Shown: piece by piece, positions 36,596-45,211 of the stretch
Numbering within the stretch: the stretch's first letter is position 1
Layout of the letters: every line of letters begins with the position of its first letter
Source: Pseudomonas sp. MRSN 12121
GTDB lineage: Bacteria > Pseudomonadota > Gammaproteobacteria > Pseudomonadales > Pseudomonadaceae
DNA: 64,000 nt
Direction of reading: 5' to 3'
Assembly: GCF_000931465.1 (NCBI RefSeq)
Contig: NZ_CP010892.1
Coordinates: 4,611,388 to 4,675,387, forward strand
Notes under the pieces: generated by a model
Seen by the model: only the letters and a program-made list of their open reading frames with translations
What the model was told of the DNA's origin: nothing
Database searches by the model: none
Position numbers and translations under genes: made by a program

Positions 36596-37525
36596 TCAGG
36601 CTTCCAGGGCGCGCACCCGCTCGTGACGCTGCTGCTCCTCGGGCTGGGCGGAGGGCTGCAGGGTGAAGTCGAACTCGATCTCGGCGAACCGCCCGCTGAC
36701 GCCGTACTGCGCCGCACGCTGCGGGTCCTCGCTGAAGGTGATCCTGGCGATCAGCTCGTCGCGGGTGGCGTAGGCGAAATCGTCGTGCAGGTACTGATCG
36801 CCGTCGAGGTTGATCTGGGTGGTCAGGTGACGGTGGTCGTCGGCCGAAATGAAGAAGTGGATATGCGCCGGACGCTGGCCATGGCGGCCGAGTTGGTCGA
36901 GCAACTGCTGGGTCGGACCGTCCGGCGGGCAGCCGTAGCCCGACGGCACGATGCTGCGGAACCGGTAGCGGCCTTCGGCATCGGTGACGATACGCCGGCG
37001 CAGGTTGAACTCCGATTGCGCGGTATCGAAGTAGGAATAGGTGCCGCCGGTATTGGCATGCCAGACGTCGACGATGGCGCCGGCCAGCGGCTGCCCGGCG
37101 GTGTCGCGCACCTGGCCCTGCATGAACAGCACCACGCCCGGGTCGCGGCCGTCGTCGAGGCGCGCCTCGCCCTGGCTCAGCGGCGCGCCGGCCACGTACA
37201 GCGGGCCTTCGATGGTGCGCGGGGTGCCGCCGGTCTTGCCGGCCTGTTCGTCGGCGGCGTCCATCAGCAGGTCCAGGTAGTGCTCCAGGCCCAGGCCGGC
37301 CACCAGCAGCCCGGCTTCCTGGCGCGCGCCGAGCACGTTGAGGTAGTTGACCGCCTTCCAGAATTCTTCCGGGGTCACGTCGAGGTCTTCAATGATGTTC
37401 ACCGCGTCACGCAGGATGCGGTAGATCAACGCCTTGGTCCGCGGGTTGCCCTGGTCGTTGAACTGGCCGCTGGCCTCCTCGAGAAATTTCTGGACGCTGG
37501 CAGTGTGGGAAATTCGGACGTTCAT
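36596..37525 (-). CDS. catA: Catechol 1,2-dioxygenase CatA
   Basis: 309-residue intradiol dioxygenase, opening catechol to cis,cis-muconate with a non-heme Fe(III). The iron ligands Tyr163, Tyr197, His221 and His223 (GTYSYFD; VPSGYGCPP; RPAHIHFF) are present. An N-terminal helical dimerisation region precedes the barrel. RBS GAGGAATAACC. Third gene of catBCA. Confidence 0.96.
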   Translation of the reverse strand: MNVRISHTASVQKFLEEASGQFNDQGNPRTKALIYRILRDAVNIIEDLDVTPEEFWKAVNYLNVLGARQEAGLLVAGLGLEHYLDLLMDAADEQAGKTGGTPRTIEGPLYVAGAPLSQGEARLDDGRDPGVVLFMQGQVRDTAGQPLAGAIVDVWHANTGGTYSYFDTAQSEFNLRRRIVTDAEGRYRFRSIVPSGYGCPPDGPTQQLLDQLGRHGQRPAHIHFFISADDHRHLTTQINLDGDQYLHDDFAYATRDELIARITFSEDPQRAAQYGVSGRFAEIEFDFTLQPSAQPEEQQRHERVRALEA

Positions 37526-37576
37526 GGTTATTCCTCATCTTGTATTTATTAGGGGATGGAGCGGGCTGCCAGGGAC

Positions 37577-37867
37577 TCAGCGGTCATCCGCATGAATAGA
37601 CGAAGGATGCCTGCACAGCGCGTTCACTTCGATGGCCATGTAGGGGTACAGCGGCAATTGCATCAGCAGGTCGTGCAGTTCCTGCACGCTGTCGACGTCG
37701 AACACGCTGTAGTTGGCATACAGCCCGGCGATGCGCCACAGGTGGCGCCACTTGCCCTGCTCCTGCAGGCGCTGGGCCAGGGCCTTTTCGTCGGCCTTGA
37801 GCTGGGCGGCGCGCTCGGGGTTCATGTCGACCGGCAGGTTCACGGTCATTTTGACGTGGAACAGCAT
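37577..37867 (-). CDS. catC: Muconolactone delta-isomerase CatC
   Basis: 96 residues, the normal length of the decameric enzyme (MLFHVKMTVNLP; KWRHLWRIAGLYANYSVFDV; MAIEVNALCRHPSS). It converts muconolactone to beta-ketoadipate enol-lactone. Good GAGGAGAGCACC RBS. Between catB and catA. Confidence 0.96.
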   Translation of the reverse strand: MLFHVKMTVNLPVDMNPERAAQLKADEKALAQRLQEQGKWRHLWRIAGLYANYSVFDVDSVQELHDLLMQLPLYPYMAIEVNALCRHPSSIHADDR

Positions 37868-37898
37868 GGTGCTCTCCTCATGCGGGATGAATGACAGT

Positions 37899-39026
37899 TC
37901 AGGCTTTGTCGCGGCGGAAGAACGCCAGGCGCTCCTCGTCCAGGCTCAGGCCAAGGCCCGGCGCGCGGGGTACATGCAGCTGGAAATCGTGGTACTGCGG
38001 CGGCTCGGCGAGGATGTCCTCGGTCAGCAGCAGCGGGCCGAACAGCTCGGTGTCCCAGCTCAGGGTGCCCAGGGTCAGGAAGGCATGGGCCGAGGCCAGG
38101 GTGCCGATGCCGCCTTCGAGCATGGTGCCGCCGTACAGGCCGATACCCGCCGCCTCGGCGATCGCCGCGGTGCGCAATACCGCGCGCGGGCCGCCGTTCT
38201 TGGCGATCTTCAGGGCGAACACCGAGGCCGCACCTTCGCGGGCCAGGTTGAAGGCGTCTTCCACGCACTCGATGGATTCGTCGGCCATGATCGGCGCCGG
38301 GCTGACGGCGTTCAGGCGCACCATGCCGGCGCGGTTGTGGCGCGAGATCGGCTGTTCGATCAGGTCGATGCCGTTGCCGCCCAGCACCCGGCAGGCGCGC
38401 AGCGCCACCGCTTCGTCCCAGGCCTGGTTGACGTCGACCCGCACGCTGGCGCGGTCGCCCAGGGCCTTCTTGATCGCGATCACGTGGGCCAGGTCGCGGT
38501 CCACCTCGCCGGCGCCGATCTTCAGCTTGAAGATGCGGTGGCGGCGCAGGTCGAGCATCCGCTCGGCTTCGGCGATGTCCTTGGCGGTGTCGCCGCTGGC
38601 CAGGGTCCAGGCCACCGGCAAGGCGTCGCGCACCCGGCCGCCGAGCAGCTCGCTGACCGGCAGCCCCAGGCGCTTGCCCTGGGCGTCGAGCAAGGCGCTT
38701 TCGATACCGGATTTGGCGAAGGTATTGCCGCGGATGCTGCGCTCCAGGCGCTGCATGGCGGCGTTGATATTGGCGCCGTCCTGGCCGAGCAGCAGCGGCG
38801 TGAAGAAGCGGTCGATATTGGTCTTGATGCTGTCCGGGCTTTCATTGCCATAGGCCAGGCCGCCGATGGTGGTGGCCTCGCCCAGGCCTTCGATGCCGTC
38901 GACGCAGCGCAGGCGGATCAGCACCAGGGTCTGGTTCTGCATGGTGTGCATCGCCAGCTTGTGCGGGCGGATGGTCGGCAGGTCGACGATGATCGTTTCG
39001 ATCGATTCAATGGCACTTGCAAGCAT
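37899..39026 (-). CDS. catB: Muconate cycloisomerase CatB
   Basis: 375 residues of the enolase superfamily (MLE subgroup). With the ATG at 39026 the catalytic KLK is Lys167/Lys169 and the metal ligands fall at Asp198 and Glu224, which are the numbers known for the P. putida enzyme and so support this start over ATGs at 39032 and 39038. It lactonises cis,cis-muconate. First gene of catBCA, divergent from catR. Confidence 0.95.
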   Translation of the reverse strand: MLASAIESIETIIVDLPTIRPHKLAMHTMQNQTLVLIRLRCVDGIEGLGEATTIGGLAYGNESPDSIKTNIDRFFTPLLLGQDGANINAAMQRLERSIRGNTFAKSGIESALLDAQGKRLGLPVSELLGGRVRDALPVAWTLASGDTAKDIAEAERMLDLRRHRIFKLKIGAGEVDRDLAHVIAIKKALGDRASVRVDVNQAWDEAVALRACRVLGGNGIDLIEQPISRHNRAGMVRLNAVSPAPIMADESIECVEDAFNLAREGAASVFALKIAKNGGPRAVLRTAAIAEAAGIGLYGGTMLEGGIGTLASAHAFLTLGTLSWDTELFGPLLLTEDILAEPPQYHDFQLHVPRAPGLGLSLDEERLAFFRRDKA

Positions 39027-39112
39027 TTCCATACCCATCAGGTTCTTGACGTTATGGGCCCGATTCTCATACGGCTTTTTCCGGGGTTCCAATATAGAAT
39101 TGGTCTGGTTCG

Positions 39113-39127
39113 ATACCTTAAAGGTAT
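39113..39127. promoter_or_regulatory. CatR/BenM-type operator between catB and catR
   Basis: ATACCTTAAAGGTAT is a perfect 7-1-7 palindrome that fits both ATAC-N7-GTAT (the BenM/CatM site) and the LysR T-N11-A rule. It lies 86 bp from the catB start and 24 bp from the catR start, as expected for activation of catBCA by muconate-bound CatR and repression of catR. Confidence 0.85.
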
Positions 39128-39151
39128 TCATTGATTGCCTGTGGAGGCCTT

Positions 39152-40045
39152 ATGGAGCTGCGTCATCTGCGTTACTTCCAGGTGCTGGGCCAGACCCTCA
39201 ACTTCACCAAGGCCGCCGAACGCCTGCACATCGCCCAGCCGCCCCTGAGCCGGCAGATCCAGCAACTGGAAGACGAACTCGGGGTGTTGCTGCTGGAACG
39301 CGGCCGGCCGTTACGCCTGACCGAGGCCGGGCGGTTTTTCTATGAGCATTCCAGCGTGTTGCTGGAGCAACTGGCCAAGGTTTGCGACAACACCCGGCGC
39401 ATCGGCCACGGCGAGAAGACCTGGCTCGGCATCGGCTTCGCCCCCTCGACCCTGTACGGCCTGCTGCCGGAACTGATCCGCCGCCTGCGCAGCCACGAGA
39501 CCCTGGCCCTGGAACTGGGCCTGTCGGAAATGACCACCCTGCAACAGGTGGAAGCGCTCAAGGCCGGGCGCATCGACATCGGCTTCGGGCGCATCCGCAT
39601 CGACGACCCGGCCATCGTGCAAAAGGTGCAGACCGAGGACCGCCTGGTGGCCGCCCTGCCCGCCGGCCATCCGCTGATCGGCCAGCCGCTGAGCCTGGCG
39701 CAACTGGCCGACGAACCCTTTGTGCTCTACCCCGGCAACCCGCGCCCGAGCTACGCCGACCACGTGATCGCGCTGTTCAATACCCATGGCCTGGACATCC
39801 GCATCGTGCAGTGGACCAACGAATTGCAGACCGCCATCGGCCTGGTCGGCGCCGGCATCGGCATCACCCTGGTGCCGGCCTCGGTGCAATTGCTGCACCG
39901 CGACGACATCGGCTTCAGCCCCCTGCTGGAAGCCAACGCCACCTCGCCGATCATCGTCAGCCGCCGGGTCGGCGATGTGTCCGCCGGGCTCAGCCACTGC
40001 CTGCGCATGATCGACCAGTTGCGTGCGGAGTTTCCCGACGCTTGA
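39152..40045 (+). CDS. catR: LysR family activator CatR
   Basis: 297 residues from the ATG at 39152, which has GGAGGCCTT ahead. N-terminal wHTH FTKAAERLHIAQPPLSRQIQQLEDELG is the strongly conserved CatR/BenM/CatM sequence, followed by the muconate-sensing domain. Divergent from catBCA across the ATAC-N7-GTAT operator. Confidence 0.93.
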   Translation: MELRHLRYFQVLGQTLNFTKAAERLHIAQPPLSRQIQQLEDELGVLLLERGRPLRLTEAGRFFYEHSSVLLEQLAKVCDNTRRIGHGEKTWLGIGFAPSTLYGLLPELIRRLRSHETLALELGLSEMTTLQQVEALKAGRIDIGFGRIRIDDPAIVQKVQTEDRLVAALPAGHPLIGQPLSLAQLADEPFVLYPGNPRPSYADHVIALFNTHGLDIRIVQWTNELQTAIGLVGAGIGITLVPASVQLLHRDDIGFSPLLEANATSPIIVSRRVGDVSAGLSHCLRMIDQLRAEFPDA

Positions 40046-40084
40046 GTCCGGTGTTCGAACGCTGGTAGGCACCCGCGTTCGTTA

Positions 40085-40110
40085 ATCGCCGGCAAGCCGG
40101 GCTCCTACAG
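40085..40110 (-). repeat. Single REP element after catR
   Basis: ATCGCCGGCAAGCCGGGCTCCTACAG. It ends 8 bp before the porin's first BenR repeat. Confidence 0.8.
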
Positions 40111-40117
40111 CCCCCTC

Positions 40118-40181
40118 TGCAGAAAAGGGATACAGCTCTGCACGCAGCGGATAGTCCTCGCTCCATCCCCGCCCCTAGCCT
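40118..40181 (+). promoter_or_regulatory. BenR-type promoter of the OprD-family porin gene
   Basis: TGCAGAAAAGGGATA (40118-40132), a 6 bp spacer, and TGCACGCAGCGGATA (40139-40153) are two perfect TGCA-N6-GGNTA half-sites. A TAGCCT (40176-40181) follows 22 bp later, matching the Pm -10 spacing. The same arrangement is found at benA, so the porin belongs to the BenR regulon. Confidence 0.88.
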
Positions 40182-40225
40182 GCGCGTCAGTGAACTGCTT
40201 TCAATAACAATAAGAGTAAAAAGCA

Positions 40226-41488
40226 ATGAACCTTGCCAAGACCCTCCCCGTGCTGGGCGCCAGCGCGGTGTGCCTGAGTGCGCCCCAACCACTGCTGGCC
40301 GACGCCGGCGGTTTTATCCAGGACGCCACCGCCACCCTCCAGGCGCGCAACTACTTCTTCAGCCGCGACTACTCGGATATCCGCGGCACCGAGCAGTCCA
40401 TGGCCCAGGAATGGGCCCAGGGCTTCATCCTCAACTTCAAGTCCGGCTACACCCCCGGCACCCTCGGCGTGGGCCTGGATGCCATCGGCACCCTGGGGCT
40501 AAAGCTCGACAGCGGCCGGGGCCGGGTCAACAGCGGTTTGCTGCCGGTGCAAGAGGACGGCGCAGCCGCCGACGACTACAGCCGCCTGGGCCTGGCGCTG
40601 AAACTGCGCCTGGGCAAAAGCGAACTGCGCCTCGGCGAGCTGCAACCCAACCTGCCGGTGCTGAGCTTCAGCGATATCCGCCTGCTGCCGCCCTCCTACC
40701 AGGGCGCAAGTGTTGTCTCCAACGACATCGACGGCCTGACCCTGCAAGGCGGCCGCCTGCATTCCACCAGCCTGCGCAACGAAGCCGGCGACGGCAAGCT
40801 GCAAGCCATGCTCGGCCACGTGCCGAAACGTGCGGTCAGCAGCGACGCCTTCAACTACGCCGGTGCCGACTACGCCTTCAATGCCAGGCGCACCAGCCTC
40901 AGCGCCTGGTACGGCCAGCTGGAAGACCTCTACCACCAGCGCTTCCTCGGCCTGAAACACAGCCAGCCAATGGGCACCTGGATACTCGGCGCCAACCTCG
41001 GCTACTACGACAGTGAAGAAGACGGCAAACGGCTGCTCGGCGCCATCGACAACCGGGCCTTGTTCTCCCTGCTCTCGGCCAAGCGCGGCGGCCACACCTT
41101 CTACATCGGCTACCAAGGCCTGTTCGGCGACAGCCCCTTCCCCCGGGTCTTCGCCAACATCACCCCGCTGGGCAACGAAGTGCCCACCTACGAATTCGCC
41201 TACACCGACGAACGCTCCTGGCAACTGCGCTACGACTATGACTTCGCAGCCAGCGGCCTGCCCGGCCTGACCAGCACCCTGCGCTACATCCGCGGCGACA
41301 ACGTCGACACCGGCAAAGGCTACGAAGGCAAGGACTGGGAACGCGACCTGGATATCGGCTACGTGATCCAGTCCGGGCCGCTGGGGGGATTGGGGATCAA
41401 GGTACGCAATGTGGTGGCGCGGTCGAACTATCGGACCGACATCAATGAGAACCGGTTGTTGCTGAGTTACAGCTGGAAGTTGTTTTAG
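40226..41488 (+). CDS. benF: OprD family outer-membrane porin (BenF-like, benzoate uptake)
   Basis: 420 residues with signal peptide to about LLADA, then an 18-strand barrel of the OprD/OccK type (FIQDATATLQARNYFFSRDYSDI at the N-terminus; GDGKLQAMLGHVPKRAVSSDAFNYAGADY; terminal SYSWKLF). OprD porins pass small carboxylates. Two BenR half-sites in its promoter argue for benzoate as substrate. The gene is transcribed with catR but from its own promoter, while the ben genes are on the other strand. Confidence 0.88.
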   Translation: MNLAKTLPVLGASAVCLSAPQPLLADAGGFIQDATATLQARNYFFSRDYSDIRGTEQSMAQEWAQGFILNFKSGYTPGTLGVGLDAIGTLGLKLDSGRGRVNSGLLPVQEDGAAADDYSRLGLALKLRLGKSELRLGELQPNLPVLSFSDIRLLPPSYQGASVVSNDIDGLTLQGGRLHSTSLRNEAGDGKLQAMLGHVPKRAVSSDAFNYAGADYAFNARRTSLSAWYGQLEDLYHQRFLGLKHSQPMGTWILGANLGYYDSEEDGKRLLGAIDNRALFSLLSAKRGGHTFYIGYQGLFGDSPFPRVFANITPLGNEVPTYEFAYTDERSWQLRYDYDFAASGLPGLTSTLRYIRGDNVDTGKGYEGKDWERDLDIGYVIQSGPLGGLGIKVRNVVARSNYRTDINENRLLLSYSWKLF

Positions 41489-41496
41489 GGCGCTAA

Positions 41497-41527
41497 GCCG
41501 AGCGCGCCAGGGGATAGCGCGCTCGGC
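41497..41527. terminator. GC hairpin between convergent porin and Tai4-like genes
   Basis: A perfect 11 bp stem GCCGAGCGCGC/GCGCGCTCGGC with a 9 nt loop. There is no T-run, so termination is inferred from position. Confidence 0.6.
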
Positions 41528-41560
41528 CTGGCCGGGCGCCTTGCCCAGGCCCTTGATCTT

Positions 41561-41977
41561 TCACCGGGTAATGTAGGGATCCTGGGTCTTGATGAAGTCG
41601 TCGAACGCCTGGGCGTTATAGATAGCGAGGCAGGCATGGAACACGACTTTCCTATCCCTATGCTTGCTATTGGCCTGCGTCTTTTCATACAGGGAAGACA
41701 CAAAGTCCGTCGTCGCCTCATAAGGGTCGTGCAGCGTCTCCAGGGTGTCTTCGTTCTGCTGAATGCTATGCATGCCGTTGCCCATGAACGAGTAGCCGCC
41801 AATCGCCGACTCGATATCGCGCTTCAGATCGGACTTGGCCTTGAACTGATTGACGATGCAATAACCCAAGCCGTAGTTCTTCAACGACTGCCGGGCCGCG
41901 GCGACATCGACCCCAGCGTAAGCGACGCTGCCCAACTGGCCCGCGGTCAAAAGCAACACCGCTAACATCCGTTTCAT
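41561..41977 (-). CDS. Exported Tai4-like (type VI amidase immunity family) protein
   Basis: 138 residues from ATG 41977, with a signal peptide ending in AYAG. The rest has the layout of Tai4-family proteins: SLKNYGLGYCI near the start, AIGGYS in the middle, and KVVFHACLAIYNAQAFDDFIKTQD at the end, with the conserved Cys pair. Tai4 binds the periplasmic peptidoglycan amidase Tae4. No amidase gene is in the window, so this would be an orphan immunity gene, 77 bp after the DUF6572 gene. The family call is from remembered pattern and not a profile search. Confidence 0.6.
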   Translation of the reverse strand: MKRMLAVLLLTAGQLGSVAYAGVDVAAARQSLKNYGLGYCIVNQFKAKSDLKRDIESAIGGYSFMGNGMHSIQQNEDTLETLHDPYEATTDFVSSLYEKTQANSKHRDRKVVFHACLAIYNAQAFDDFIKTQDPYITR

Positions 41978-42054
41978 TCTTTCAGTTCCCACTCGTTGGT
42001 CTTGCGTTGCCTTTGCCCTGATCAAAGCCGAAGGGCCGGATACCGATCGAGGGC

Positions 42055-42411
42055 TCACCCGTTGCGTAGCGCCGAGTCCGCTTTTAGCACGAACTCCAGC
42101 CCGATCCCGACGTCTTCCAGCACTTCAGTCGCACGATCGATAAAGAACTCGGCCTGCTCGGGCAACTCGTGCAGGCCGTGGATGCGGATGATGGGATGCT
42201 TACCCAGCGCCCCTGGGATCTCGGTGTAGATCTCACCACTCTCGATAAACGCAACGTAGGTGTTGAGCTTGTCTTGCAGCAATTGCAGGTGTTCGCCTTG
42301 CTCGCCTTTATCGCCCCATTCAAGGTGGTCAGTGATAACCAGAATGACGTTGTCAGGCTCCCAGTCGGGGATTGCCCAGATATCGATGACCTGTGAGTTC
42401 GTGATGGACAT
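42055..42411 (-). CDS. DUF6572 protein, probable immunity to the adjacent nuclease effector
   Basis: 118 acidic residues. VILVITDHLEWGDKGEQGEHLQLLQDKLNTYVAFIESGEI matches the DUF6572 core. It starts 9 bp after the effector gene, the same gap as in the E9-type cassette at 11108/11118, and its GGAG lies on the effector stop. That position and acidity against a basic nuclease support immunity; direct evidence is lacking. Confidence 0.75.
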   Translation of the reverse strand: MSITNSQVIDIWAIPDWEPDNVILVITDHLEWGDKGEQGEHLQLLQDKLNTYVAFIESGEIYTEIPGALGKHPIIRIHGLHELPEQAEFFIDRATEVLEDVGIGLEFVLKADSALRNG

Positions 42412-42420
42412 GCCGCTCCT

Positions 42421-43614
42421 TCAGGGTTTGGGTCGAACAATTTCAACTTTAGTGGGTGGAATTTCAGTGCCTCCGGGGAACCCGGTTTTTCCCTTGCCAA
42501 CAATAGTGGCACCGCTTTCTTCGATTTCCGGAAAGGCGACTTTCTGGTTCCGGGTCAGGGGGGCTGTAGCCGATGATTTGCATTCGACACAGGAAAGCTT
42601 GCCGTCAACATCACGGCCCAACATATCAAACCGTGTACGTATTCCGCTTTTGGTTCTGACCGTCACTTCTCGCCCGCTCTGGACCTGCCTGACACTGTAT
42701 TCATCGTAAGTGTTGTCTTCGAAGTCTTTTCCGTTTTGCTTGTTCTTCTCCAACTGCGTGCTAAGCACAACGTAGATCGGCTCAAGCCCCGCCCCCGCGG
42801 GGAACCAGATAATTGCATCCTGGAATTCAGGGGGATGCTCCGGATTGTGCAGCAGGGTGTCGGACTGCGCAGTGGGCGGGTACACCCACACCAGCGGCAA
42901 CGGACGCACGCCTTCCAGTGCGGGAATACCCAGTACAGCGTCAGGGTTTGCTGCCGGAGTCCAAATAAGATCAATGCCGTTACAAATGTTCGCAACGTAC
43001 CGCTCACCGTCCTTCGTCGCCTCGATGACGGGGACATTTTCCCAGTCCCTTTTACCGCCGGTGTAGAACCCGTATGCGTTAACGGAGCCGTCCGGCAAAG
43101 TCTTCACGTTGATCCGTACACGGGTCCGGCCCATATCAAGCTGCGCGTACTGGTCAGCTGTATAGAAGGCGCTATCAGGTGCTAGGCGGGTGTTCGGCAT
43201 CAGTAGCACAAGGGTGCCCACGGCAGCACTCGCCGCAACAGAGCCGGCTGCTGCCGACAGGCTCAGCGCCAGCGAACCACCCAGCCGCTCGGCAATGGCT
43301 CCAGCGCTTGCCGAGCCGCCCACCCATTGCAGCGAGGTGCTTTCGGCCGCAATCGCAATCCCGGTGCCAAGCACCGCCCATATCCCGTAGTCGGCCAATG
43401 GCTCGACGGGAACAAAACCGGCGGGTTGTCGGTGACTGATTTCACCGTCGGGCAGGTTGCGGCTCTTGGCAAATACACAGCCCCGGAGTGGGGGACCGGC
43501 GTCAGGCTTCGGTGCAAGGTCCTTGTACTCGGCCCAGCGTCGAGCGCCGATATCGACAGGATCGACACCCTTATTGCGATAGCCCTTCGGTAGGTTGGGT
43601 ACATAACCGCTCAT
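42421..43614 (-). CDS. S-type pyocin-domain effector with C-terminal PD-(D/E)XK nuclease
   Basis: 397 residues. The N-terminal module (MSGYVPNLPKGYRNKG, ARRWAEYKDL, GCVFAK, FVPVEPLADYG), hydrophobic Ala-rich stretch and pyocin-S-type domain parallel the effector at 12404 along the chain. The C-terminal ~85 residues are different: TRFDMLGRD (D330), then VECKSS (E344-x-K346), the D...ExK triad of restriction-endonuclease-fold nucleases. No receptor or PAAR domain. A hairpin (CCGGCT/AGCCGG, 43629-43646) lies 15 bp ahead of the ATG. AAGGA supports this start. Confidence 0.82.
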   Translation of the reverse strand: MSGYVPNLPKGYRNKGVDPVDIGARRWAEYKDLAPKPDAGPPLRGCVFAKSRNLPDGEISHRQPAGFVPVEPLADYGIWAVLGTGIAIAAESTSLQWVGGSASAGAIAERLGGSLALSLSAAAGSVAASAAVGTLVLLMPNTRLAPDSAFYTADQYAQLDMGRTRVRINVKTLPDGSVNAYGFYTGGKRDWENVPVIEATKDGERYVANICNGIDLIWTPAANPDAVLGIPALEGVRPLPLVWVYPPTAQSDTLLHNPEHPPEFQDAIIWFPAGAGLEPIYVVLSTQLEKNKQNGKDFEDNTYDEYSVRQVQSGREVTVRTKSGIRTRFDMLGRDVDGKLSCVECKSSATAPLTRNQKVAFPEIEESGATIVGKGKTGFPGGTEIPPTKVEIVRPKP

Positions 43615-43843
43615 GCAACGTCCTTGTTCCGGCTGAGATCAGCCGGCATGACGTTACCGAGACGCCCCACTCCCTGGCTTTAGGACCTATCCTGATTACC
43701 CTGCTCCGGTTTCCTGTTCGCCGGTTCTTGGGCAACTCGAACGGCCCAAGAAGCCAACCCGACACACCTTTGCGCGTCGCCCCTTGTAACTACCCGCCGC
43801 AACCGGCACCCCGGAAGGTTATTTTTCCCATGAGGACCAATCG

Positions 43844-44215
43844 ATGATCGACTTCAACAACAAAGGCTTCTTCAAGCTCAAGCAGAACGACGAATACGCC
43901 GAGCGGGTCAGTGACCTGCTGCTGGACGGCGAGCAGGTGATAGACGCCTATAAATCCCTGCGCGACGGCGTGGTGTTCACCAACAAGCGCATCATCGCGG
44001 TCAACGTGCAGGGCATTACCGGCAGCAAGAAGGATTTCACCTCCCTGCCCTACAAAAACATCGTCGCCTACTCGGTGGAAACCTCCGGCACCTTCGACCT
44101 GGACTCGGAACTGGAGATCTACTTTTCATCCCTGGGCCAGGTGAAGTTCGAGTTCACCGGCAGGACCTCGATGGTGGAGATTTCCAGGCACATTTCCAGG
44201 CATCTGCTGGGCTGA
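43844..44215 (+). CDS. Bacterial PH-domain protein
   Basis: 123 residues. LLLDGEQVIDAYKSLRDGVVFTNKRIIAVNVQGITGSKKDFTSLPYKNI is the hallmark of bPH_1 proteins. These form oligomers of unknown ligand. Good GAGGACCAATCG RBS. It ends where the convergent LysR gene ends. Confidence 0.9.
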   Translation: MIDFNNKGFFKLKQNDEYAERVSDLLLDGEQVIDAYKSLRDGVVFTNKRIIAVNVQGITGSKKDFTSLPYKNIVAYSVETSGTFDLDSELEIYFSSLGQVKFEFTGRTSMVEISRHISRHLLG

Positions 44216-45100
44216 CTATTCCGCGCTCAACCCCCACAACACCTGCAGCACATGCTGGGTCGCCCGCTCCACTTCCCCGTCGCGATGGGCGATGCCCAGC
44301 TGGCGCCACAGCGGCGGCTGCAACGGGCGCATGGCGATCCGCGTGTCGGGCAGCGGCGTGGCGGCTTCATGGGGCAGCAAGGTGGCGCCGTAACCGGCAG
44401 CCACCAGGCTCTTGATCGCGTCGTTGTAGTTGAGCTGGATCCGCGCCGTGGCTTGCTGCCCGCCCAGGGCGAACCATTCCGCCGTGAGGCGCGACAGCCG
44501 GGTGCTGTGGTCGTTGAGGATCAGCGGCTGGGCGGCCAGCCACTGCGGGGTCACCGGGTCGGGGCAGTGCCAGCGGGCCGGCAGGAAGGCCATCACCGGG
44601 TCCTTGCGCCAGGGCGCGATGCGCAGGCCTTTGACCGGGGTTTGCGGCAAGGCCACGAGGCCGATGTCCAGCGAACCCTCGGCGAGTTTCTTCAGACTCT
44701 CCTGGGAGGTCAGCACCGCCACCTGCACGTCGATACCCGGATGCGCCTGGCCCAGGGTCTCCAGGGCCTGGGGCAGCAACTGGGCGATAGCCCCGGTGGA
44801 CGCCCCCAGGCGCACCCGCCCGGCCAGGCCCAGCACCTGGCGTTGCACATCTTCCAGCGCCTGCTCGGCGTCGGCCAACAGGCGCCGCGCGCGCTCCACC
44901 AGGGTTTCGCCGATGGCCGAGGGTTGCACCCGGCCGCGGGTGCGCGACAGCAGCGCCGCGCCCACCCGCGCCTCCAGGTCGGCGATATGCAGGCTGACCG
45001 TGGGCGGCGCCAGGTTCAGCGCGCGGGCCGCTTCGGCAAAGGAACCGAGGTCGACAATCGCCACCAGGGTGCGCAACCGGTCGAGGCTGATCTCACGCAT
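44216..45100 (-). CDS. LysR family transcriptional regulator
   Basis: 294 residues, wHTH LGSFAEAARALNLAPPTVSLHIADLEARVG, then effector domain. GGAGCAGGCC before the ATG. It is divergent from argC, with a T-N11-A palindrome between them, so argC may be its target. Confidence 0.88.
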   Translation of the reverse strand: MREISLDRLRTLVAIVDLGSFAEAARALNLAPPTVSLHIADLEARVGAALLSRTRGRVQPSAIGETLVERARRLLADAEQALEDVQRQVLGLAGRVRLGASTGAIAQLLPQALETLGQAHPGIDVQVAVLTSQESLKKLAEGSLDIGLVALPQTPVKGLRIAPWRKDPVMAFLPARWHCPDPVTPQWLAAQPLILNDHSTRLSRLTAEWFALGGQQATARIQLNYNDAIKSLVAAGYGATLLPHEAATPLPDTRIAMRPLQPPLWRQLGIAHRDGEVERATQHVLQVLWGLSAE

Positions 45101-45113
45101 GGCCTGCTCCAGA

Positions 45114-45128
45114 TTCAGAAAAACTGAA
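45114..45128. promoter_or_regulatory. Candidate LysR operator between LysR and argC
   Basis: TTCAG-AAAAA-CTGAA is a perfect dyad that obeys T-N11-A, 14 bp from the LysR start. Confidence 0.5.
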
Positions 45129-45211
45129 GCTTAGCGTTATTAAATTCAACTTTCTCTATTTCAGACGCCACCGGAAAATCCGCCCATCCTTCCCGCCTGC
45201 GAGTACCCGGC

